NCBI GenBank assembly: GCA_027604665.1
Contig: JADGIZ010000258.1
Location: 1-17,722 of the forward strand
Source of the DNA: Polyrhizophydium stewartii
Taxonomy: Eukaryota; Chytridiomycota; Chytridiomycetes; Rhizophydiales
Direction: 5' to 3'
Length of the DNA: 17,722 bases
The notes beneath the pieces were generated by a model, which worked only from the letters and a program-made list of their open reading frames with translations, made no database searches and was not told the DNA's origin. This document shows, one piece after another, positions 10,301 to 17,722 of the stretch (position 1 is the first letter of the stretch; each line of letters opens with the position of its first letter). The translations under genes and the position numbers were made by a program.

Positions 10301-11524
10301 AAGATGTGCTGCGAGTTGCCCGAGCCTGGGGCTGTGTGCTGACTTGCGCTTTCTCGCCCGATCGCACAGAATCTGCAAGGCACGACTCACCGGCATCTGT
10401 CGGACCACCTCTCCGAGCTTGTCGAGTCGACGCTCGAGGACCTGTCCAAGTCCAAGTGCATCCTGGTCGAGGACGACGAGGTGTCGCCGCTCAACCTGGG
10501 CATGATTGCGGCGTACTACTACATCAACTACGTCACGATCGAGGCGTTCTCGCTCTCGCTCAAGCCAACGACCAAGCTGCGCGGCCTGCTTGAGATTGTT
10601 GCCGCCGCTGCCGAGTACGAAGACCTGCCCATCCGCCACCACGAGGACGCGCTGCTGAGCCGCATCCACGAGCGGCTACCCGTCAAGCTGGCGACGCCCA
10701 ACTTCCTGGACCCGCACATCAAGACCAACATCCTCTTGCAGGCGCACTTTTCGCGGCTGCAGCTGCCGCCCGACCTCGAGTCGGACCAGAAGCTGATCCT
10801 CGGCAAGATCGTGCGCCTCATCCAGGCGTGCATTGACGTGCTGTCCTCGAGCGGCTGGCTGTCGCCGGCGCTGTCGGCGATGGAGCTGTCGCAGATGTCC
10901 GTGCAGGCCATGTGGGACCGCGACTCGCCGCTCAAGCAGCTGCCGCACATCACGCCGGCCGCGCTCGCACGTCTGGCAAAGGCAGGCGTCGAGCAGGTCT
11001 TTGACATCATGGAGATGGAGGACGCGGACCGCGAGGCGGCGCTGGCCATCACGCCGCAGCAGATGGCCGACGTGGCGCGGTACGTGAATCGCTATCCCAA
11101 CGTCGAGGTCACCTTCAAGGTCGACGACGGCAAGGTCCCGCAGGGCGAGTCGATCGCCGTGACCGTGTACCTTGAGCGCGAGTCGGACGAGGACGACGAC
11201 GACACTGGCGACGTTGGCCCCGTCATTGCACCGTTCTATCCGGGCAAGAAGGACGAGGGCTGGTGGGTTGTCATTGCCGATCCCGCCGACAAGACGCTTC
11301 TGGCCATCAAGCGCACGACGCTCCAGAAGCGCGCGCAGCTCAAGCTCGAGTTCAGCGCGCCAGAGACAAAGCTCGGCGAGCTGCCGTGCAAGATTTACGT
11401 CATGTGTGACTCGTACCTTGGCGTCGATCAGGAGTTTGACTTCAAGATCGAGGTTGAGCTCGCCGAGGAGCGCTCTGACGACGAAGAGGAGGAGGAGGAG
11501 AACGGCGATGCGATGCAGGAGTGA
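4315..11524 (+). CDS. brr2: Pre-mRNA-splicing helicase Brr2 (U5 snRNP 200 kDa)
   Basis: Brr2 is the Ski2-like DExH RNA helicase of the U5 snRNP that unwinds U4/U6 during spliceosome activation. Exons: 4315-4350, 4495-4501 (7-nt microexon, tentative), 4596-4827, 4903-8971, 9051-10298 and 10370-11524, giving 2,248 residues; skipping the first intron gives 2,296. Human Brr2 has about 2,136. Order: N-terminal plug ([28 protein letters not shown]), acidic and Ala/Gly-rich insert, PWI-like domain (residues about 326-416), N-terminal cassette, Sec63 unit, C-terminal cassette, second Sec63 unit (about 1900-2230) and an acidic tail. The N-terminal cassette is intact: APTGAGKTN (about 595), [23 protein letters not shown] (about 707), [22 protein letters not shown] and QMLGRAGRP (about 943). 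The C-terminal cassette is degenerate, as known for Brr2: SAGSGKT, DDVH (about 1547), GASLANARD. The intron at 8972-9050 falls between Lys and Thr of its Walker A motif. Other introns: 4502-4595, 4828-4902 and 10299-10369. Confidence 0.96.
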
Positions 11525-11539
11525 TGCTCGCCGCGAAAC

Positions 11540-11545
11540 AATAAA
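11540..11545 (+). terminator. Polyadenylation signal of brr2
   Basis: A canonical AATAAA lies 15 bases past the brr2 stop codon, in the 84-bp convergent gap before the stop of the minus-strand membrane protein gene. The short distance implies a very short 3' UTR or that cleavage occurs inside the neighbouring gene's 3' end. Confidence 0.65.
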
Positions 11546-11608
11546 GCACATGGATGTGGCACATGCGCTGCCGACCGCCAATCTATTTTTCTGGTGACCA
11601 GGTCGAAA

Positions 11609-12881
11609 TCAGTGTTGGCGGCTCGCTGCAGGCGCTGCAGGCGCTGCAGGCGGCGAAGGCGCCTGAAAGGTGCCAAGCCCGATGTTTTGGTACGGGGACG
11701 TGTTTGGGGCTGCCTCGCGAACGACGTATCCGGGCGTCGTCTTGGAACCACCGCCGCCACAGCAGATGAGCTTCGAAAAGACGATGCAGCCGGTGGCAAA
11801 GCCGATGATGACTGCAAACAGAGTGACGCCAAAAATGGTTCCAGCGATCAAGAAGAAGGTCCTCAGGCTTGAGAATGCCGCGTCGTTGTTGAAGTCATTG
11901 CTCTTTGGTCCCAGCGGCTGCTTCGGTTGCGTCGGATCCGACGGAATGAGCTTGACGGCGTCAAAGATGCCCGACAGCTTGATGAACGTGTTGACACCAA
12001 CGCTCGTCATGACATTGTCCTTGGCCGCCACGCATGCCGAAGTCGCCGACCCCGCCGCGCTGACGACGTTCTGGCTGACGCAGCCCACCGAGCATGCGGC
12101 GTCGGTGCACGCGCGGTGCGTGAGCGAGCCGTTGCCAACCTGGCTCTGGATGAAGACGTTCTTGCCGGCCAGCTGCGTGCACTTGTCCCACACGGGGAAC
12201 ATCTCGATGCGCACGGCGGTGCCCAGAGAGCAGTCGTTTGCCAAGTATCTCACGGCCTGGAGGTACCTGGTCGGCGGCAGCTCGTCAAACCAGAACGGCG
12301 GGAGGGCCAGGCTGTTTGCGGTGCTGCGGAGTGCTCGGCCGGTCAGCACGACGACGTGCCCCCACGGCAGCCAAGGCGGCCCTGCTCGAGCACGAGACTC
12401 ACGCATTGGCGAGCAAAGTCGAGGTGCCCGGGATGTAGACGTCGAATGAGGCCGAGGTGCAGCTCGTGGTTGGGGCATAAACGCCCGACTGCGCCAGCGA
12501 GATCGACTCCGAGCAGGCGATGTAGCACGACGAGGTCGCGGTCGCTGGGCAGTTCGTGTACAGCTTGGCATCATCCCCAAAGTCAAAGAAGGCCTCAAAG
12601 ACCTCGCGGGCGTTGGGAGGACATGCCTTGAAGCCGGGGCTGCCAAAGTCGCTGGCCACGAGCATCTCGTCGGCAAAGTCGTGCAGCGTTGAGAGCTGGG
12701 CGAGGCCGGCGGCAAGGTCGGTGAAGCTGATGCAGCTGGGGCGGACGCCCGACATGACGTGGGCGCTGATGGTCGCGGCGGCCGGCGGGAGCGCCAGGGC
12801 CGCCAGGGCCGCCAGCATCGCCAGAGTCTGGCTCGCGGGCGGTGCCCGCGGCGGCAGAAGGCGCTTGGTCGTCGTCGGCAT
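11609..12881 (-). CDS. Cysteine-rich single-pass membrane protein, paralog A
   Basis: This 397-residue protein is of no family I recognise. Exons on the minus strand are 12881-12403 and 12323-11609. The 79-bp intron has donor GTGAGT, a CTGAC 18 bases before the acceptor and phase 2. The N-terminus has a hydrophobic leader (about 18-37, LAMLAALAALALPPAAA), so type I topology is likely. The ectodomain (about 38-313) contains CISFTDLAAGLAQLSTLHDF near the start and 12 cysteines, at 50, 87, 111, 119, 123, 141, 191, 208, 232, 237, 241 and 257. One strong transmembrane helix spans about 315-343. It is followed by Cys347-Cys348, a glycine run and TTPGYVVREA, then a Pro/Ala-rich tail. The next gene upstream is its paralog, with matching cysteine spacing and the same intron position and phase. 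The start was chosen because it places the leader directly at the N-terminus; the frame extends further upstream without a leader. Role unknown; surface sensing, adhesion or wall contact are guesses only. Confidence 0.75.
11624..11650 (+). repeat. Three 9-nt tandem units (CGCTGCAGG)
   Basis: Three perfect copies of CGCTGCAGG lie in tandem in the last coding codons of paralog A, where they encode its Pro-Ala-Ala tail on the minus strand. Length changes here would keep frame. Confidence 0.85.
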
Positions 12882-12991
12882 TGGATCCTGGAGGGGAAGC
12901 CACCATTTGCAGGCCGCAGATCGGCCGCGTGCGGCTGATGCGCATTTGGTCCTCACGGGGCCAAGCCCACACGAGGCCGAGACACAGAGAC

Positions 12992-12999
12992 ATTTATGG
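12992..12999 (-). promoter_or_regulatory. AT-rich motif between the paralogs
   Basis: On the minus strand this reads CCATAAAT. It is the main AT-rich patch in the 232-bp space between the paralog B stop and the paralog A start. It could be a TATA-like element about 110 bp upstream of the paralog A ATG, or a variant poly(A) signal (CATAAA) for paralog B about 115 bp past its stop. Confidence 0.25.
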
Positions 13000-13113
13000 C
13001 GAGCGTTGCAGCCTATCCCGCCGCTCGACCCGATCTCCGTGACCCTCGCACAATGCCCGGCCATGCGACATCCCATCTGACCGGCATCCTTGCCACCTGG
13101 CTTGAACTCGCCG

Positions 13114-14193
13114 TCAAGCGGAAGTATTGGTGGCCGGCGATGCAGTCGCTGGCGATGCAGTCGCCGGCGATGCAGCCGCTGGCGCAACAGTTGGTCCGGG
13201 CATGACAGCAAGCTCGATGGCTTGGCCACCGGGCCCAGGCGCACTAGGCCCGCTGATGACGTATCCGTGCGTGACCTTGCGCAGTCGGATGCCGCAGCAG
13301 CACCAAAGCACCACAAAAACGCAGCATCCGAACACGCCCAAGATGGCCAAGACAGCCAGCACCAAGTACAAAATAATAATCCCGCCAATGAGGTTACCCT
13401 CCAGAGTGGAGTGGGGACCATATTCCGTGTAGCTGATGACGCGCAGCAGCTTCACCGTGACGTTTGTGCCAGCGCTCGTGGCGATATTGTCTGTTGCTGC
13501 GACGCACGCCGAGGTGGCGGTTGCACCCGAGCTGGTGACACTCTGGCGGACGCAGCCGACCGAGCATGCGGGGTCGTTGCACGCGCGGTGCGTAAGCGAT
13601 CCCGTCGTGTAGTCGCTCTGGACATAGACGCTCCTGTTGCTGTTATACACCCGGGTGCACTTTTCCCAAATCGGGAAGGTCTCGATGCGCACAACACTGT
13701 CGGCGGAGCAGCTGCTGCTAGCGTACCGCACGGCCTGGATGAACCGGGTCGGAAGGGCATCGCTGTAGTCGGAAGGCGGGTAGTCCGACCTGTCCTTGCT
13801 GCGCAAGCTGCGTCGGACACCGGCTCGACACACGGCTCCCGAGCGCCACACTCACGCAAGAAGGGCGAAGCCGTAGACCACGCTGTTGACTGCGTCTGTG
13901 CAGTTGGATGCACAGCCCGACAGCGTCGAGTTGCGCACGCAGCCACTGAGAATGGTCACGTTGCGCGGCGGCTGGGTCGACGGCGGCGCAGACAGGTACT
14001 CGTTGCCGGCAGGGCAGCCGGTCTGGGCGTCGCCGACCTGGTCGATGAAGTCGTGCAGCGCGGCGAGCTTGGCGAGCCCAGCGGCCAGGTCTGTGAAGTC
14101 TATGCATGCCGGCCGCAGTCCGGTCGTCGTGCGCACCGTCGTGGCTGCTGCTGCCGCCGCCGCAAGCGGCATCAGCACCATCAAATTGCGCAT
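13114..14193 (-). CDS. Cysteine-rich single-pass membrane protein, paralog B
   Basis: This 340-residue protein is the tandem paralog of its downstream neighbour. Exons on the minus strand are 14193-13856 and 13798-13114, with a 57-bp intron (donor GTGAGT, phase 2) at the same place as in paralog A. A leader at residues 1-20 (MVLMPLAAAAAAA) is followed by CIDFTDLAAGLAKLAALHDF. The ectodomain holds cysteines at 30, 60, 85, 94, 98, 143, 160, 186, 191, 195 and 211. The most conserved block is GSLTHRACNDPACSVGCVRQ, and several N-glycosylation sequons are present (NVT, NST, NCT, NRS, NVT). One transmembrane helix spans about 248-280 and ends in Cys279-280-281, with Cys271-272 inside it. It is followed by basic residues, THGYVISGP and a Pro/Ala-rich tail. 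An in-frame ATG exists upstream at 14259, but the one at 14193 puts the leader first. A second in-frame acceptor nine bases upstream would add three residues. Function unknown. Confidence 0.75.
13136..13180 (-). repeat. Three 15-nt tandem coding units
   Basis: Three near-perfect copies of a 15-nt unit (plus strand GGCGATGCAGTCGCT with one or two changes) lie near the 3' end of paralog B and encode Ser-Pro-Ala-Thr-Ala repeats in the cytoplasmic tail. A partial fourth copy follows. The array is in frame, so copy-number change would lengthen or shorten the tail without a frameshift. Confidence 0.85.
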
Positions 14194-14326
14194 TCCCGGA
14201 GGTTGGGGGATGTGCGGCAAAGGACGCCAGTGGGATTGCGCGCAGGTTCCCTGGTGCACGGTGCAGGTCAGTCGCGTTCAAGGCGCTCGGGAGAACTCGG
14301 GTGCTTGGCTGGCAAGAAGTCTGGCG

Positions 14327-14332
14327 TTTATT
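14327..14332 (-). terminator. Polyadenylation signal of the transcription factor gene
   Basis: A canonical AATAAA on the minus strand lies about 140 bases past the stop codon of the transcription factor gene and about 134 bases before the start of paralog B, so it probably ends the factor's transcript. Confidence 0.6.
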
Positions 14333-14472
14333 GAAGGAGCAACATGCAGATGGGATGCAGGAGGCAAGAAGCAGGTTGCAGGGATGGATGCAGGGCAGAA
14401 GACTGTGCGGTGACGGTGAGAGGGAGGGAATGGCAGCAAGAAACATGGGCTCGTTGGCACGGGACAAGGCTG

Positions 14473-17400
14473 TCACAGCAGGAATTCGTCCTCGAACTCG
14501 CTGCGCAGATCATGCCACGACTGGGCCATGCCTTCCTTGGCCGCAGCAACAGCCGGCGGAATGGCGGGAACCCCGCCAGCACCGGGCGCCGGCTGGCTGG
14601 CTCCAGATGCCCCCTCGGCTTGCGTGGCGGCCGACGGCTCCTTCTGCGATGCCTGCTGTGCAGCAGCAGCGGCCCGCGTCGCGCCGTCTGACACGCCGCC
14701 CGCTGCGCCGTCGGTGGAAAGCTTGGCCGTATCACGGCCAGCACCAGCAGACTGGCCGAGCAGCATCGACACGACCGGATCGATTCTTGGCCGCGACGAC
14801 GACAGGTTGAGCGCCGACGAGATATGCTGCAGCAGTTGTGACTGCGACTGCGACTGGGATGCGGTGAGCGACTGGGACTTTTGCGACAGCTGCTGCGGAT
14901 GGCCGTTGCGATCAGAGGCGGCGGCAGTGCTAGCAGCGGCGCTGCTCTGGGTCGACGGCGCCTGTGGGACCTGGAACGACGGTGCACGCGACGATGCGTC
15001 GAGCGACTGGGTCATGGCGACGCCCGGCTGCAAAAGCGACTCAATGAAGCTGGAGCTGGCCGATATGCTCGACATCTGCGATGCGTTGTTGGTCGTCTTG
15101 CCAGCACCGGCGGTGCGGGCCGTGTCGTTGCGGATGAGCTCTTCGAGAGACGCCGGGCCGAGCGGCGCACGGGGCAAAGGCACCGTGCGAGCCTGGAACG
15201 ACTGGTACCACGGATCCGTTGTTGCGCTGGCGTCGGGTCCGACCACGGAGGGCGCCGTCTGCGTGTTGATGCGCTTGCGCACCTTGTCGACCAGGCCGCG
15301 CAGCGTCGTGGCGTACTCGCCCGCAGTCGACCACACTTGCGAGATGTTGTCGAGCACGGGCAGCACCGACTGCGAAATGGGCTCAATGCCCGGCACGGGT
15401 GTCGTGTCGTCGGCGGATGCTGCTGCTGGCATGGCGCCGGGTGTGGACGTGGTGGCCGTCTGCGAGACGAGCTTGCGGGCATACGCCGACTGGGCCAAGA
15501 GCGCGACGGCCGTGGGCATCATCAGCGTGCCGATGATGGGAGAGCCGACCATCTCGGACGGCGGAACCGACGTGGGTGACGGCGGCATGCTGGCGCCGTA
15601 GACCGACTTGATCAAGTGCGTCTGCGCCTTGTACATGAACGCGATGATCTGGCTGCTCTCGAACATGCCTCGGCCCAGCAGCGACGATGAGATGCGGAAG
15701 ATGGGCACGCTCGACTTGGGCTGGTTGATGAAGCTTGCGTTGGACCGCGTCAGCGTTGAAGACAGAGGCTGCTGGGCCGACTGCGCTTCGTCGTCCTCAA
15801 AGTTGATGGCGGTGGCCTCGGCGTTCCGCTGGTGCAGGAGCGCAAAGGCAGAGAATAGCAGCAAGTTGAGAGTCACGACTGTGCCTGACACGCGCTCGCC
15901 CTCCTTGATTGAGCAGAACTTGCCGAGATCCTGCGGATCGGCGGCGGCGAGGGCCTCGAGGCTGTGGAAGAGGCGGAAGGGCACGGGCAGGTTCTCGTAC
16001 CACACCAACAGGCTCTCATGCAGGCGCACCACGTCGACTGGCGTGCCAATGAGGCTGTACATGCACGCGGTGGTCGTGGGCAGCGTGTGGATGGACGGGA
16101 TCGACGGCGCGGCGTGCAGGAAGCGGAGGATGCGGCGCACAATGAAGCACAGCTGGACAAGGTGCGAGGTGTCGTCCAGAGAGCTGAAGAGATGGTTGAC
16201 CTGGAAGAAGCCAATGGACTTCTTGGACCAGCGGTCGGACGTGAAGTCAGAAGGCCCAAAGATGGTGTCCTTGGGGAAGCCCGAAAAGAACGGCTTCCAC
16301 TTGTCGAGATCCTCGCCGCCGGGCGAGCCCGTGGACTTGGACGCGCTGGAGGTGCTAATGAGCCCGAGCGGCTGTTCGCCGTGCGCCAGTTTCGGGACAG
16401 GCCGGTCAATTAGCTTGGTTGTGTCGACCATGGTGTCAATGTACTCTGTCTCGTTGAGCAGTAGCGGCTTGCCAGTCGAGATGGAGACAAAGAGATCCGA
16501 GAGGAGAGCACCCCACCAGACACGCTTGCGCTCCTGCAGCGGCGACGGGATGTGGACCTTCTTGCGGCCGTTGAAGACTGTGAAAAAGTCGGACTGGCTC
16601 TGAGTGTAGTACAGCTCGTACTTTTGCACGAGACGGCAGCCCATGCCGATCATCATCCACGTGCGGCAGCGCTTGAGCGAGAAGTCGCACGTGGCGAGCA
16701 GCAGCGAGGCCTGGCAAATGGCGAGCGACTCGTACGAGATGAAGTGCTTGCTGTCGGGCGGGGGCACGGCAGCAAAGGCGCGATCCATGAAAAAGTCGCT
16801 AGCGCGCTGGGGCGTGTAGAAAGGCGCCTGGTAGAGCATGGGGTGGCGCGAGTAGTGGCAGCCGATGGCGTAGATGGCGTTGAGCAGCATCTGGTGGTGG
16901 TGGTTGATGGGGATCAGGTTCTCAAAGAACGAGATCTCGCGCACGATCGGCATGGTCGGATGGAAGTACGTGAAGAACATCGAAATCAGATGCAGGAAGA
17001 ACTCGGATGGTAATCCAGGCAGCTCCGGCACGGTCAGATTGACGGGACCGTAGAGGAACGACTCTGGCGAGATGCCAAAGGCGGGGATGTTGGCCTGCGA
17101 CGTGGGCCGCTGGACGCCCGTGAGCGTCGACTGGAGCAGCGAGGTGAGGTCGAGGTTCATCTTGGGGTTGATCTGCGAGTATAGGTTGAGGACCTCGGGG
17201 TCGATCTGGATGGGCTGCGGCACGGCCGCGCCTTGCTGCGTGGGATCGCCGCCCGCGGGGTTGAAGGCGCTGGGCTTGATGTAGTCGCCGCCAGTGATGC
17301 CCTTGAGGGCTGCGACGGCAAACACGTCAGCGCCGTGCAATCGAGAGCAAGCCGCGGCCGCAACGCACCGTCGCCCTGCATGTTGGCAAGGTTGAAGCCA

Positions 17401-17722
17401 AAGTTCTGCACAAAGTCGAGGTCAAAGGCGAGGATGTTGGGCACGGCGGTGCCGCTGGTGGCCGTGACGGTGCCGCCGGCGGTGCCCGTGGATGTAGCCG
17501 ACGAGACAGTGCGAATGCGCGAGTCGTCTGTGGCGGGCAAGCGCGCCTCAGGTACGTGCTGCGCGGGGGTGTGGGCCTGGTCGGCTGCTAGCGGCACGGG
17601 GAGGTGGGCCGGGGTGTGTGCCTTTGCGGAGCCCGGAGTGTCGGCCTGCGGAGTCTGGACCGCCGTCGAGTTTGCGTTCTGGGCGGGGTTGCTGATGACA
17701 GAGAGCGGGATGGGGGCGAAGC
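14473..17722 (-). CDS. Fungal-specific transcription factor (N-terminus outside window)
   Basis: This is a large regulator of the fungal type, with 1,062 residues visible. Exons are 17722-17369 (open to the window edge) and 17309-14473. The 59-bp intron (17368-17310) has donor GTGCGT, a CTGAC 16 bases before the acceptor and phase 1, joining NMQGD to ALKGITGGD. The fungal-specific transcription factor domain (middle homology region, PF04082 type) starts near visible residue 212: LPSEFFLHLISMFFTYFHPTMPIV, then LLNAIYAIGCHYSRHP, ASLLLATCDF, CRTWMMIGMGCRLVQKYELY and KRVWWGALLSDLFVSISTGKP. The motif RKRVWW with a downstream acidic aromatic segment is typical. No zinc cluster is visible; in this family a Zn2Cys6 domain normally sits N-terminal, so it should lie beyond the right edge. 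The visible N-terminal segment is a low-complexity Pro/Thr/Ala linker. The C-terminal third is Ser/Gln/Ala-rich (SQSQSQSQ) and ends acidic, EFEDEFLL, resembling an activation region. Target genes cannot be inferred. Confidence 0.85.

Noticed and set aside
13136..13180. Short regular repeats considered as a CRISPR array
   Set aside because: The units are 15 nt with no unique spacers, and they lie in frame in a coding region of a eukaryotic gene.
13090..14334. 414-codon plus-strand open frame across paralog B
   Set aside because: It runs through both exons and the intron of the minus-strand gene, has no leader or domain, and reads as Arg/Ala/Gly-biased sequence.
14528..16603. Two long plus-strand open frames (about 357 and 331 codons) opposite the transcription factor
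   Set aside because: They mirror the GC-rich codons of the minus-strand gene, encode compositionally biased sequence with no domain, and the minus frame has a recognisable fungal-specific domain.

Overview
The window is nuclear DNA of a fungus. It is GC-rich, with short spliceosomal introns (about 57 to 224 bp), and has no bacterial operon signals, tRNA, rRNA, transposon or CRISPR array that I can see. The last gene carries a fungal-specific transcription factor domain. The Brr2, calcineurin B and CapZ-beta proteins are close to their animal counterparts over their whole length. An early-diverging fungus such as a chytrid would fit this, but that placement is an inference and no database search was possible.

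Layout from left to right: (1) 36-596 (+), the C-terminal exons of calcineurin regulatory subunit B. (2) 892-2373 (-), an unrecognised secreted protein with a signal peptide and a dibasic processing site. (3) 2865-4233 (-), the F-actin capping protein beta subunit in six exons, the first of which appears to hold only the ATG. (4) 4315-11524 (+), the spliceosomal U5 snRNP helicase Brr2, complete at about 2,250 residues. It is divergent from CapZ-beta, with about 81 bp between the two start codons. (5) 11609-12881 (-) and (6) 13114-14193 (-), a tandem pair of paralogous, cysteine-rich, single-pass membrane proteins of unknown family that share intron position and phase. (7) 14473 to the right edge (-), a large fungal-specific transcription factor whose N-terminus lies outside the window.

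Three genes are conserved housekeeping or signalling genes (calcineurin B, CapZ-beta, Brr2). They are unrelated in pathway, so their adjacency looks like ordinary compact gene packing. The lineage-specific content is the secreted protein and the tandem membrane pair. The pair, with 11 matching ectodomain cysteines, cysteine clusters beside the membrane and a shared cytoplasmic GYV motif, is the best candidate here for something undescribed.

All exon junctions were inferred by eye from GT/AG sites, reading phase and remembered family sequence, not from transcripts. Donors are mostly GTGCG or GTGAG, and most introns carry a CTGAC branch-site-like motif 10 to 45 nt before the acceptor.
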